This document shows, piece by piece, positions 15,777 to 24,246 of a stretch of 64,000 nucleotides of DNA. The notes under the pieces were generated by a model, which saw nothing but the letters and a program-made list of their open reading frames with translations, ran no database searches and was not told the DNA's origin. The position numbers were made by a program, and so were the translations under genes. Position 1 is the stretch's first letter. Every line of letters begins with the position of its first letter. This DNA comes from Bacillus sp. Marseille-P3661. GTDB lineage: Bacteria > Bacillota > Bacilli > Bacillales > Bacillaceae_J. Location of the stretch: NCBI RefSeq assembly GCF_900240995.1, contig NZ_LT965953.1:269303-333302 (forward strand). Reading direction: 5' to 3'.

Positions 15777-16673
15777 ATGGTAAATAAACTTAGAGGAATT
15801 ATTCCACCAGCGGTAACAACATTTAATAGTGATGAGACAATTAATGAGGAGCTTTTCAGAGAACATTTAGAATGGTTGCTGCAAAGCAATATCGCTGGTA
15901 TTAGTATTGGCGGAAGTACGGGGGAAGGTCATGCGCTAACTGCAGAAGAAACACGCCGCCTAATTCAAATTGGTAAAGAAGTAATTGATGGCCGAGTACC
16001 GATCATCGCAGGTATCATTCGTGATTCTACGAAAGAAGTTATTGAATATGCACACGCAGCGAAAGATGCTGGTGCGGATTACTTAATGATTACACCAATT
16101 CATTACTTTAGACCTGATGATGAAGCACATGTTGCTTTCTACAGTGCAATTAGCGATGCTGTGGATTTACCAATTATCATTTATAACGTAGTTGCAACGG
16201 CTGTTATTACACCAGAGTGTATGGCAAGACTTGCTGAAATTAAGAATGTAGTAGGTATTAAGCAAAGTGGCGGCGATATTCATGCTTTAAATAAAATGGT
16301 GTTAACACTGCCTAAAGAGCAAACAGTTTGGAGTGCGGTTGATGCATTATTATATCCAACTTATGCGCTTGGAGCTGAAGGAGCAATCGCAGCATTATTA
16401 ACAGTACTTCCAGAGCTGTGCGTGGAACAATGGGAAGCATGTGAAAGAGGAGATTATGAAAGAGCGAAAGAAATCCACTATCAAATGCTGCCTGTATGGC
16501 TTGAAATGGATAAAACAAATATGCCTGCTAGAACAAAAGAATGCTTAAGACAACGAGGATTTAACGTAGGAGTACCACGTGGACCATTAAATGTACTTAG
16601 CGATGCTGATAGAGAAGCAATTCGTCAAGCATTAGTAAGTGCACAAGTTATTAAGGATGAAGTGTTAAATTAA
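15777..16673 (+). CDS. DapA/NAL-family aldolase or lyase
   Basis: A 298-residue (beta/alpha)8 Schiff-base aldolase of the dihydrodipicolinate synthase / N-acetylneuraminate lyase superfamily. Landmarks: GGSTGEGHALT near residue 45, Tyr136 in IIIYNVV, and the Schiff-base Lys162 in VVGIKQSGG. The family condenses or cleaves pyruvate with an aldehyde. It is the first gene of a locus with a carboxylate transporter and dihydroxyacetone-kinase subunits, so a catabolic cleavage is more likely than lysine synthesis. GAGGAGAGG precedes ATG 15777. Exact substrate cannot be assigned. Confidence 0.88.
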   Translation: MVNKLRGIIPPAVTTFNSDETINEELFREHLEWLLQSNIAGISIGGSTGEGHALTAEETRRLIQIGKEVIDGRVPIIAGIIRDSTKEVIEYAHAAKDAGADYLMITPIHYFRPDDEAHVAFYSAISDAVDLPIIIYNVVATAVITPECMARLAEIKNVVGIKQSGGDIHALNKMVLTLPKEQTVWSAVDALLYPTYALGAEGAIAALLTVLPELCVEQWEACERGDYERAKEIHYQMLPVWLEMDKTNMPARTKECLRQRGFNVGVPRGPLNVLSDADREAIRQALVSAQVIKDEVLN

Positions 16674-16764
16674 TTTTTCACAGAGGGGGATTTGTAGGAA
16701 TCCCCCTCTAAACAAAAATAGATGTTTTTTAACCTTATTAAAAATGAAAGGGAGCTCCGTATAA

Positions 16765-17760
16765 ATGAAAAAATTCATCAATGAGCCTATGAATTTTGTA
16801 AAAGAGTCGCTGGAAGGAATCGTCTTAGCTCACTCAGATCAAGTGAAATTTGCTAAAGAAGATCGCAATGGAATCCTTCGTGCTGATGCCCCTGTAGCAG
16901 GAAAAGTTGCAATAGCTACTGGCGGTGGTGCGGGACATTTACCGGTTTTTTTAGGTTATGTAGGTAAAGGGTTGGCTGACGGCGCATCTGTCGGTAATGT
17001 TTTTACATCGCCAAGTGCGGACGCTATGGTAAATGTTGCAAAGGAAATACATAGCGGAAATGGAGTATTATTTTTGTACGGTAATTATTTTGGAGATAAA
17101 ATGAATTTTGATTTAGCTGCTGAAATGCTTGAGGACGATGAGGACATTCGTGTTGAAACGGTACGTGTTTCTGATGATGTTGCATCAGCTCCGCGAGAAG
17201 ATTGGACAAAACGCCGAGGTGTTGCGGGAATCTTTTTTGCTTATAAAATTGCAGGAGCTTGCGCAGAAAAGTTGTTGCCGCTTGAAAAGGTTAAAGCGGT
17301 GGCGGAAAAAGCTGTAGAGAATATCGCGACAATGGGAGTAGCTATCTCATCTTGCACAATTCCTTCATCTGGTAAGCCAACCTTTGAGATTGGTGAAGAT
17401 GAAATGGAAGTCGGCATGGGCATTCATGGCGAGCCTGGTATTAGAAGAGCCAAGTTAACAACAGCCAATGAAATTGTAAATGAGCTTGTTCCGTATCTGC
17501 TTGAAGATTTGCAAATTAAAGCGGGAGACAACATTGCCATTCTTGTAAACGGTTCCGGTACAACGCCGCTAGAGGAATTATATATTGTTAATCGTGAGGT
17601 ACATCACTTATTAGCAGAAAAGAATATTAACATCTATAAAACATATGTCGGTGAGTATGCAACATCTCTGGATATGGGTGGATTTTCGTTATCTTTTCTC
17701 AAATTAGATAATGAATTAAAAGAGTATTTAGATGCCCCGGCTGAATCCCCGTTTATATAA
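16765..17760 (+). CDS. dhaK: Dihydroxyacetone kinase subunit DhaK
   Basis: A 331-residue DhaK, the subunit that binds the keto-sugar covalently through a histidine hemiaminal. GGGAGHLPVFLGYVGKG near residue 53, GNVFTSPSAD near 78, and His221 in GMGIHGEPG are all present, so the substrate site is intact. Full length for the family. The ~90-base gap to the aldolase gene contains a short hairpin (AGAGGGGGATT / AATCCCCCTCT) that may process or attenuate the message. It sits directly before DhaL. The natural substrate could be dihydroxyacetone or a tetrulose such as erythrulose. Confidence 0.92.
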   Translation: MKKFINEPMNFVKESLEGIVLAHSDQVKFAKEDRNGILRADAPVAGKVAIATGGGAGHLPVFLGYVGKGLADGASVGNVFTSPSADAMVNVAKEIHSGNGVLFLYGNYFGDKMNFDLAAEMLEDDEDIRVETVRVSDDVASAPREDWTKRRGVAGIFFAYKIAGACAEKLLPLEKVKAVAEKAVENIATMGVAISSCTIPSSGKPTFEIGEDEMEVGMGIHGEPGIRRAKLTTANEIVNELVPYLLEDLQIKAGDNIAILVNGSGTTPLEELYIVNREVHHLLAEKNINIYKTYVGEYATSLDMGGFSLSFLKLDNELKEYLDAPAESPFI

Positions 17761-17779
17761 GTATGGGAGGATAATAAAT

Positions 17780-18391
17780 ATGGAAACGTTTAAGGAATTT
17801 GGATTACTTCTAGATCAGTTTGCGAAAGATCATAAAGAACAATTTAATGAGCTTGATGGTGCTCAAGGTGATGGAGATTTAGGGATAACTGTTGTTTGTT
17901 GTGGCCAAGCCCTAGCAAAAGCGGCAAATGAAACCGAGAATTTACAGCAATGGTTCAATGTAGGAGGCAAAACTGTTCGTAAGGAAGCGCCATCAACAAT
18001 GGGAATCCTTATTGCATCTGCTTTAATTGCTGTTAGTAAATCTCTTGACGAAAAGCAAGGTCAGCTTACTCCAAACGATTGGATTAAAGTTCAAGAAACA
18101 ATGATTAATGAAATCCAACGAAGAGGTGGAGCGCAATTAGGTGATAAGACCATTTTAGATGCGTTCATCCCTGCTTCCGATGCGTTCGCTTCTATAATTA
18201 ATGAAGGTGGCAGCTTGAAGGAAGCACTTGCTAAAGCGACTGTTGTTGCTAAAGAATCGGCAGAGTCGACAGCAGGATTAGTTTCTAAAATTGGCAGATC
18301 TAGCTGGCTTGGCGAACGTGCGAAAGATAATATTGATGGCGGGGCATGGCTTTGCTATAAGATTTATGATTTAATAGAAAGAAACTTGTAA
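17780..18391 (+). CDS. dhaL: Dihydroxyacetone kinase subunit DhaL
   Basis: A 203-residue DhaL, the nucleotide-carrying subunit. The Mg/ADP-binding AQGDGDLGITV near residue 28, APSTMGILIASALI, GDKTILDAFIPASDAF and the C-terminal GRSSWLGERAKDNIDGGA are visible. Start ATG 17780 follows GGGAGG at 17763-17769; the longer frame overlaps dhaK and lacks a site. No DhaM (PTS phosphodonor) follows, so the pair either uses ATP directly or borrows DhaM from elsewhere. Cotranscribed with dhaK, 19 bases apart. Confidence 0.9.
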   Translation: METFKEFGLLLDQFAKDHKEQFNELDGAQGDGDLGITVVCCGQALAKAANETENLQQWFNVGGKTVRKEAPSTMGILIASALIAVSKSLDEKQGQLTPNDWIKVQETMINEIQRRGGAQLGDKTILDAFIPASDAFASIINEGGSLKEALAKATVVAKESAESTAGLVSKIGRSSWLGERAKDNIDGGAWLCYKIYDLIERNL

Positions 18392-18472
18392 ACTATCAAT
18401 CCTTCACTGGCTTATGCTTGTGAAATGATAATATCCCAAAAATGAAAGCGTTTAAAAGAGGAGGTAGAAAGT

Positions 18473-19495
18473 ATGAAGAAAAAGCTGATTGTATTGTTAA
18501 GTATTGTACTCGCAGTGTTTAGTTTATTAGTTGGATGTTCACAAAACACAGCAAACGAGGAAACATCAACTCCAGCTGAAAAAGAGGGGAACCAAGAAGA
18601 GGAAACTAAAGTAAGCTACCCAGAAAAGCAAATTGAAATTATCGTTCCATTTGCAGCCGGCGGAGGAACGGATGCAGTAGGACGTGTTATTGCTGAATCT
18701 TTAAAAGAAATACTAGGACAAGATGTTGTTGTTGTAAACCGTGAAGGCGGCTCTGGAGCAAATGGTATGCAAGAGGGGCTTTCATCCAAGCCTGACGGTT
18801 ATACATTAACAGTCGTTACTCGTGAAGTAACATCTCTTCCGTTATTAGGAACAGCTCCATTCGAAACATTAGATTTTAAATTTGTTAGCAATATTAATAT
18901 TGACCCAGCTGTACTAGTTGTTTCTGGAAAATCAGAATATAAAACGGTAGAAGATTTAGTTGCTGCTATTAAAGCTAATCCTGGCAAAATGAAGTTTGCT
19001 GCATCAGCAGTACCAAGCTATTATGGAATTGGTTTCTCTGAAGCTGCAGGTATTGATTTTACAACTGTACCATATCAAGGTGCGGCACCAGCAATCACTG
19101 AAATTCTAGGTGGTGGAGCGGATTTTGGTATTTACAACCCAGGCGAAATTAAGTCATTTGTTGATAGCGGGGACTTAGTTCCTTTAGCAGTTATGGCTGA
19201 AGAACGTTTCGCTGGTTTCCCTGATGCTCCTACATTTAAAGATAAGGGTATTGATGTAGTATCTGGAACATATAGAGGTATTGCTGTTCCGCCTGAAACA
19301 CCACAAGAGATTGTTGATATTTTAGAAAAAGCAATTGCAGATTCTACACAAACTGAAAAGTTCCAACAATTCATGAACAATTCATTCCTAGGAATTGGAT
19401 ATATGAATTCTGAAGAGTTCACACAGTATGTAAAAAATGATATTGAAGCATTAACACCAATTATTGAAATTGCAAAAAGCCAAGGTAAAAAATAA
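18473..19495 (+). CDS. tctC: TctC-type solute-binding lipoprotein (TTT transporter)
   Basis: A 340-residue extracytoplasmic receptor of the Bug/TctC family. Lipoprotein signal LLVGCSQ with the acylated cysteine at residue 22, a Glu/Thr linker, then the Bug fold starting YPEKQIEIIVPFAAGGGTDAVGR and VVVVNREGGSGANGMQEG, typical of ligand-binding loops. It captures an organic acid and hands it to TctAB. GGAGGT precedes ATG 18473. A hairpin follows the gene, as often seen where the receptor must be made in excess. Confidence 0.92.
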   Translation: MKKKLIVLLSIVLAVFSLLVGCSQNTANEETSTPAEKEGNQEEETKVSYPEKQIEIIVPFAAGGGTDAVGRVIAESLKEILGQDVVVVNREGGSGANGMQEGLSSKPDGYTLTVVTREVTSLPLLGTAPFETLDFKFVSNINIDPAVLVVSGKSEYKTVEDLVAAIKANPGKMKFAASAVPSYYGIGFSEAAGIDFTTVPYQGAAPAITEILGGGADFGIYNPGEIKSFVDSGDLVPLAVMAEERFAGFPDAPTFKDKGIDVVSGTYRGIAVPPETPQEIVDILEKAIADSTQTEKFQQFMNNSFLGIGYMNSEEFTQYVKNDIEALTPIIEIAKSQGKK

Positions 19496-19505
19496 TTTAT
19501 GAAAA

Positions 19506-19543
19506 GAAAGGGCGAGGAAATCAATGCGGTTCTTCGCCTTTTC
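19506..19543 (+). promoter_or_regulatory. Intercistronic hairpin between tctC and tctB
   Basis: GAAAGGGCGAGGAA (19506-19519) pairs with TTCTTCGCCTTTTC (19530-19543) over 14 bp with two G-U pairs and a ten-base loop. It has only a weak T-run, so it is better read as an mRNA-stabilising or partial-termination element that raises tctC over tctBA. Confidence 0.7.
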
Positions 19544-19568
19544 TGTAATATCAAAGGGGAGAGGATCA

Positions 19569-20018
19569 ATGAAAGTTATTAATTATGGAATTAGTATTGC
19601 TGCGATTATGCTCTCTATATTTGCCTATTTTTCATCAAGCGGTTTTGTAAATTACGATCCGAATGATATTGGCCCATCTGTTTTTCCGAAGGGAATCTCA
19701 GTTTTCACTATTATTTTAGCGGTCCTTTTAGCAATAACGACTTACTTTAAGGATAAAGACACGTCACGTCTTTCTGATATTTTTAGTAAGACCAACTTAT
19801 GGAATGTTGGGAAAACATTTGTTTTATTTATCGGTTACTATGTTGTCATGAATTTTGCAGGTTTTATTATCTCTTCATTACTATTTTTATTTGTATTTTT
19901 TAAGGTTTTGGAAATTAAGCTTGCGAAAAATATCATAACTTCAGTGGTTACAACTGGGGTAGTCTATTATATATTTTATCAATTATTAAATGTTCAGTTA
20001 CCTTCAGGAATCTGGTAA
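19569..20018 (+). CDS. tctB: TctB-type small membrane subunit (TTT transporter)
   Basis: A 149-residue protein with four hydrophobic helices, the hallmark of the poorly conserved TctB subunit. It lies between the receptor and the large subunit, as in all tctCBA operons. PSVFPKGISVF in the first loop is typical. Start ATG 19569 follows AAAGGGGAGAGG at 19553-19564; the longer frame runs back through the intercistronic hairpin and has no site. Confidence 0.85.
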   Translation: MKVINYGISIAAIMLSIFAYFSSSGFVNYDPNDIGPSVFPKGISVFTIILAVLLAITTYFKDKDTSRLSDIFSKTNLWNVGKTFVLFIGYYVVMNFAGFIISSLLFLFVFFKVLEIKLAKNIITSVVTTGVVYYIFYQLLNVQLPSGIW

Positions 20019-20030
20019 GGGGGTAGTACG

Positions 20031-21527
20031 ATGTTAGTAGAAGGTTTTTTATCCATTCTATCATTCTACAATTTAATTATTATATTTGCAGGGGTTTTTC
20101 TCGGAATAGTGATTGGGTCAATGCCCGGCCTTACAGCAACGATGACGATCGCCCTGTTGTTGCCATTTTCCTTTGGTTTAACACCGGTAGCCTCGATTAC
20201 ACTAATGTCTGCAGTTTTTATCGGTGGTATCTATGGCGGTTCCATAGCAGCCATTCTTTTAAAAATTCCAGGAACGCCGGCAGCAGCTGCTACGACCTTT
20301 GATGGGTATCCCTTAGCGCAGCGTGGTGAAGTTGGAAAAGCCATCAGTACTTCAACAATTGCTTCTTTCTGTGGGGGGATCATCAGCACAATTTGTTTAA
20401 TTTTATTTTCACCTTATTTAGCGAAAATAGCTTTAAATTTTAGTGCTGCTGAGTTTTTTGCTTTAGCGATTTTTGGATTAAGTATTATTACAAGTGTATC
20501 CGGAAAAAGCTTGTTAAAAGGCTTGCTTGCTGCGTGCTTTGGCTTTTTTATTGCGATGGTTGGTATGGATCCTTTGACAGGTTTTCCTCGGTTCACGTTT
20601 GAAACGACGGAGTTAATGAATGGTTTTAACTTAATTCCAGTTTTGATTGGTTTGTTTGGGGCAGCCCAGATATTGATTGCTATGGAAAATATCGGCGATT
20701 TAAAACAAAAAGTTTTGACAAAGGTTAAAACAAAACTTATCACCTTAAGTGAGGGTAAAGGCTTGATTGGAACAATCCTGCGCTCTTCTTTAATAGGGAC
20801 CTTTATTGGCGCTATCCCAGGTACTGGTGCTGATATGGCAGCATTTATTAGTTATAATGAAGCGAAGAGATGGTCCAAAAAGCCTGAAAAATTTGGAACG
20901 GGCATACTGAAGGGAATTGCTGCTCCTGAATCTGGTAATAACGGTGTTACCGGTGGTACAATGATTCCGTTATTGACGTTAGGAATTCCGGGAGATGCAG
21001 CAGCTGCTGTTATGTTAGGAGCGTTTTTAATTCATGGCTTACAGCCAGGTCCTAAGCTTTTTACAGAAAATGGAGAGCTAGTTTATGGGCTTTTCGCGGG
21101 AATGATTTTCGCAAATATCTTCATGTTAATACTTGGATTGGTATTCATTAAATGGTTTGCAAAAATATTAGAATTGGATACAAGAATTTTAATGCCGATT
21201 ATCCTAGTTTTATGCGGTGTTGGCGCATATGCTATGAATAATACATTATTTGATGTATATGTAATGCTTGCTTTTGGAGTTATTGGTTATTTTATGCATA
21301 AAGCTGATATTCCGGTTTCTCCAATCATTTTAGCTATCATTTTAGGGCCGATGGCCGAGGAGAATTTCCGCCGGGCTGTTATTCTAAATGACGGCAGCTA
21401 TTCTTTCTTATACGATCGTCCAATCGTGGCAGCGTTTTTAATTATTTCAATTTTAACGATTGTGTCATCTGTTTGGACTAATCATAAAAAGTCTAAAAAT
21501 GCGTCGGGGTTGGATTATAAAGGATAG
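20031..21527 (+). CDS. tctA: TctA-type large membrane subunit (TTT transporter)
   Basis: A 498-residue permease with 11-12 membrane segments. Family signatures are present: GSMPGLTATMTIALLLPFSF near residue 30, GGSIAAILLKIPGTPAAAATTFDGYPLAQ near 68, IPGTGADMAAFISYNEAKRWSK in the second half, and LGIPGDAAAAVMLGAFLIHGLQPGP. It completes the tripartite tricarboxylate transporter that uses an ion gradient to import a carboxylate captured by TctC. Starts 13 bases after tctB. Confidence 0.93.
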   Translation: MLVEGFLSILSFYNLIIIFAGVFLGIVIGSMPGLTATMTIALLLPFSFGLTPVASITLMSAVFIGGIYGGSIAAILLKIPGTPAAAATTFDGYPLAQRGEVGKAISTSTIASFCGGIISTICLILFSPYLAKIALNFSAAEFFALAIFGLSIITSVSGKSLLKGLLAACFGFFIAMVGMDPLTGFPRFTFETTELMNGFNLIPVLIGLFGAAQILIAMENIGDLKQKVLTKVKTKLITLSEGKGLIGTILRSSLIGTFIGAIPGTGADMAAFISYNEAKRWSKKPEKFGTGILKGIAAPESGNNGVTGGTMIPLLTLGIPGDAAAAVMLGAFLIHGLQPGPKLFTENGELVYGLFAGMIFANIFMLILGLVFIKWFAKILELDTRILMPIILVLCGVGAYAMNNTLFDVYVMLAFGVIGYFMHKADIPVSPIILAIILGPMAEENFRRAVILNDGSYSFLYDRPIVAAFLIISILTIVSSVWTNHKKSKNASGLDYKG

Positions 21528-21756
21528 GTTATTAGGACTTTAAAGTTTCATGGTTAAGTTCAGTAGGAATTTTACGTAGCATGAGTATTTGAGTAGAAAC
21601 TTTTTTGATTTAGAATGATATGATTGTAGTAAAACGGAGATAGACTTTCTTTTCTTTAGAATGATGATGATGAACAGAATTTGTATGTATGATTGTATCG
21701 GGATTTAGGTTGTAAATGGAAACAGGTTGGAAAATTTCGATAGGAAGTGGAATGGA

Positions 21757-22482
21757 ATGTTGAAACGTTTGTCAAGAACTCCATTAACAGAGGAAGTGTA
21801 TGAAACACTAAAAGGAATGATTACTTCAAAAAAAATTTCAGTTGGTGATCGTCTACCGACCGAGACTCAACTTGTGGAGGAGTTAGGTGTTAGTAGATCA
21901 ACGATTCGAGAGGTCCTTATCACACTTCAAGCAGAGGGTTTTATTAAAATAAAAAGAGGAATTGGTGCCTTTGTTATTGATAAGGCTGAATTTGATCGAA
22001 ATAAGTTTTTAGAATGGTTTGAAAGTAATGAGTTTAAAATTCAAGAGCTTATTGAAGTTAGGATGGGAATTGAACCTATAGCTGCATCATTAGCAGCGAA
22101 AAGAATAACAGAAGAAGAGATAAAACAATTAGAAGATATTCATGACGAATTTAAAAAGCTTGTGAATAAAGAAATATCCGAGGATATCGTTGAGCAGGAT
22201 GAGGCCTTTCATAGTGCAATCCTTAAGGCTGCACGAAACCAAGGTCTTGAGTTAATCTACTCCCACTTTATTCCTTTGTTACATGAATACCGCAGCAAAG
22301 CTTTTTCACCTCCAGCTAATCCTAAGTTAGCAATCGAGGCTCATCAAAACATCTTGGATGCAATAAAGAATAGAGATGAAGAAAAAGCTCAACGTGTAAT
22401 GATGAACCATATTACTGAGTCAGAAAACGATATAAAAGGAACTGCGAAAAATATCCATTCCTCGAAAGGGAGTAGTTTGTGA
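21757..22482 (+). CDS. FadR-subfamily GntR transcriptional regulator
   Basis: A 241-residue regulator: N-terminal winged helix (LTEEVYETLKGMI, LPTETQLVEELGVSRSTIREVLITLQAEGFI) and a C-terminal all-helical FCD ligand domain with IEVRMGIEPIAASLAA, a DEAFH metal-ligand motif and the distal HQNILDAIKNRD, here HQNIL. FCD domains usually bind a carboxylate through a metal ion, which fits a TTT transporter locus. The start ATG 21757 follows AGGAAG at 21742-21747; the TTG at 21727 lacks a site. Likely target: the two operators at 15464 and 15713. The 229-base gap after tctA shows no clear operator. Confidence 0.88.
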   Translation: MLKRLSRTPLTEEVYETLKGMITSKKISVGDRLPTETQLVEELGVSRSTIREVLITLQAEGFIKIKRGIGAFVIDKAEFDRNKFLEWFESNEFKIQELIEVRMGIEPIAASLAAKRITEEEIKQLEDIHDEFKKLVNKEISEDIVEQDEAFHSAILKAARNQGLELIYSHFIPLLHEYRSKAFSPPANPKLAIEAHQNILDAIKNRDEEKAQRVMMNHITESENDIKGTAKNIHSSKGSSL

Positions 22483-22666
22483 GCAAGTGGATCACGGGGC
22501 ACGTTATCCCGGGAATTCCAGAATCCTGACACATGTTTTTGTCCGGGGATCATGGGGTACAGACAAAGCATAAATTATTTTAACTCATGATATCTCCGGG
22601 AAAAAGCATGTATCTTCTTGGTTCAATTAAAGATAGTTAATATTTTTTTTGAGGGGAGATAATGTA

Positions 22667-23320
22667 ATGAAATTAGATGATAAATTCGACCAATTAAAGG
22701 AACATCTATATTCAGCTGTCATAGCAGATATTCTAGATGATTTAGGCTATCGTAACCAAACGATGGATCATACGGTTAGACCATTATTAAGAGATATGGT
22801 AGTTGTCGGCAGAGCTTATCCGGTTTTGGCAGTCGATATATATGAAGTTCCTGATAATCCATATGATGGATTAATAGAGTCATTAGATGGTATACAGCCA
22901 GGGGATGTCTACATTGTCAGTCTGCCTTCGAAACGAACTGCTGTTTGGGGTGAACTGCTTTCCAATGCAGCCCTGGTTAGAGGTGGAAGAGGGGCAATAG
23001 TTGATGGGTGTATACGTGATACGAAAAAAATAGAGGAACTTGGATTCCCTGTTTTTTCTTCTGGTTATCTACCACGTGATAGTAAAGGGAGAAATATCAT
23101 ACTAGAAAGTCGGGTTCCTATTGAATGTGCCGGTGTCAAGGTTTACCCGGGTGACCTTATCTTCGCTGATTACGATGGAGTAGTAATAGTTCCAAATCAA
23201 ATTGAAGATGAAGTAATCGCAAAAGCTTTAGAAAAAGTATCAGGAGAAAATACAGTTCGCGATGAAGTGAGAAAAGGAGCTTCAATAAAAGAAATCTTTG
23301 ACAAGTTTGGTATTTTATAA
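22667..23320 (+). CDS. RraA-family (HMG/CHA) aldolase-like protein
   Basis: A 217-residue member of the RraA / 4-hydroxy-4-methyl-2-oxoglutarate aldolase family. The Mg-binding Arg-Asp pair of the aldolases is kept in GGRGAIVDGCIRDTKKI, and WGELLSNAALVRG forms the conserved active-site segment, so it is more likely a class II pyruvate aldolase or decarboxylase than the RNase E inhibitor. Start ATG 22667 follows GAGGGGAG at 22651-22658. Placed at the end of the TTT/DhaKL locus behind the regulator, it likely performs a second carbon-carbon cleavage in the same pathway. Confidence 0.85.
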   Translation: MKLDDKFDQLKEHLYSAVIADILDDLGYRNQTMDHTVRPLLRDMVVVGRAYPVLAVDIYEVPDNPYDGLIESLDGIQPGDVYIVSLPSKRTAVWGELLSNAALVRGGRGAIVDGCIRDTKKIEELGFPVFSSGYLPRDSKGRNIILESRVPIECAGVKVYPGDLIFADYDGVVIVPNQIEDEVIAKALEKVSGENTVRDEVRKGASIKEIFDKFGIL

Positions 23321-23333
23321 AGGACTGCGCCAT

Positions 23334-23361
23334 GGGCCAGAGGGACAGGTACTGTGGTACA
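23334..23361 (+). repeat. Solitary REP-like element
   Basis: GGGCCAGAGGGACAGGTAC followed by TGTGGTACA matches the head of the 39-bp units at 7786-7902. It lies 13 bases after the RraA-family gene. Confidence 0.75.
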
Positions 23362-23383
23362 TAATAATTAGTTGTTTTTCTAT

Positions 23384-23454
23384 AGCTGTCATAAAAGTAT
23401 TAAGTAACGTTAGCGTGTTTTTCTAAACGACTTAATCTTTTTGACAGCTTTTTT
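23384..23454 (+). terminator. Long imperfect terminator hairpin
   Basis: AGCTGTCA (23384-23391) pairs with TGACAGCT (23442-23449), followed by TTTTT. The stem continues inward with small bulges (AAAAG.TTAAGT against ACTTAATCTTTTT) around a ~20-base loop. It ends the catabolic locus. Confidence 0.75.
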
Positions 23455-23564
23455 GTGGTTAAAAACTTTGATTGGTTTTATCTGGTGATTGGATGAAAAC
23501 ATATTTAACCATTAAAAACAAATCCTAATTTGGTATACCGATAACTTCAATAAGGAGTGATACG

Positions 23565-23882
23565 ATGAGTTCAGCTACATTAATCGAAGAAATATTGCCA
23601 GATGAAGTTTCAAAAAAGGCAAAGGAAGGCGATGTTTCCATCATTGATGTTCGTGAACATGATGAAGTGGCACAGGGGAAAATACCCGGAGCCTTTCATA
23701 TTCCATTAGGGGAGATTGAGAGCCGCCTTCATGAAATAGATAAAGATACGGAACATATTATGGTTTGTCGATCTGGAAATCGCAGTGGGATAGCAGCACA
23801 GTTCTTAAAAGATAAAGGGTACAAAGTTAAAAATATGATTGGTGGCATGCTTAATTGGAAAGATCGTGTGGAGAAGGACTGA
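23565..23882 (+). CDS. Single-domain rhodanese
   Basis: A 105-residue cytoplasmic sulfurtransferase. The fold starts at SIIDVREHDEVAQGKIPGA and the active-site loop is CRSGNRSG with the persulfide-carrying Cys68. The first 22 residues form an extra helix. It moves sulfane sulfur between small thiols and protein acceptors. AAGGAG precedes ATG 23565. It is 55 percent or so alike, by eye, to the rhodanese at 24294, so the two probably arose by duplication. It stands before the first CstR-like operator and may be expressed separately. Confidence 0.9.
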   Translation: MSSATLIEEILPDEVSKKAKEGDVSIIDVREHDEVAQGKIPGAFHIPLGEIESRLHEIDKDTEHIMVCRSGNRSGIAAQFLKDKGYKVKNMIGGMLNWKDRVEKD

Positions 23883-23979
23883 AATATTAAACATTGTATG
23901 CTAAGGTGAAATAAACACGAAGTTAAGCTCATGAATACACTGATATATTCATGGGCTTAAACGGTTTCTATATTTTCAG

Positions 23980-24008
23980 TTGACATTATACCCTATGTGG
24001 TATATTAT
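23980..24008 (+). promoter_or_regulatory. Promoter with CsoR/CstR-like operator (site 1)
   Basis: TTGACA (23980-23985) and TATTAT (24003-24008) with exactly 17 bases between them. The spacer and -10 edge contain TATACC-CTATGT-GGTATA (23988-24005), the shape bound by CsoR-family persulfide or copper sensors such as CstR. No CsoR-family gene is in the window. Confidence 0.65.
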
Positions 24009-24013
24009 AAGTC

Positions 24014-24172
24014 ATGTGGTTATCCTTTTCGATTCAAATTAAAAGGTTAACTTATGTAACTAAAAATAAGGCTGAGTTAAAGCTTAATGATGATTTTAAA
24101 ATCGATGTTGATTGGAGCAGAAATCATCATCCAACATCAGCGTTTAATAGAGTTAAAATAAAAACAGGTTGA
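24014..24172 (+). CDS. Possible leaderless 52-residue protein
   Basis: An open frame of 52 codons starts at ATG 24014, about six bases after the -10 element of site 1, so the start codon would sit at or next to the transcription start and no ribosome binding site precedes it. Its stop TGA overlaps the TTGACA of the next promoter. The middle part (AELKLNDDFKIDVDWSRNHH) looks like real protein, with an acidic-basic mix, but no family is recognised. It may be a chance frame; confidence is low. Confidence 0.3.
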   Translation: MWLSFSIQIKRLTYVTKNKAELKLNDDFKIDVDWSRNHHPTSAFNRVKIKTG

Positions 24173-24215
24173 CACTTTTTTTATTTTAAGTTACCTTTAT
24201 ACCCATAGTGGTATT
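24169..24215 (+). promoter_or_regulatory. CsoR/CstR-like operator (site 2) with -35 element
   Basis: TTGACA at 24169-24174 and a poor -10 (TACCTT) 17 bases on, followed at once by TATACCCATAGTGGTATT (24198-24215), the second copy of the operator. Confidence 0.55.
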
Positions 24216-24246
24216 TGTGAATAAATATCAACATATTTTTTTTGGA

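Noticed and set aside
15777-16673. Biosynthetic dihydrodipicolinate synthase (dapA)
   Set aside because: The catalytic Lys and Tyr fit the superfamily, but context (TTT transporter, DhaKL, FadR regulator) is catabolic and no lysine genes are near.
22667-23320. RNase E inhibitor RraA
   Set aside because: The metal-binding Arg-Asp of the aldolase branch is kept and the gene sits in a catabolic locus of a Gram-positive, where RNase E is generally absent.
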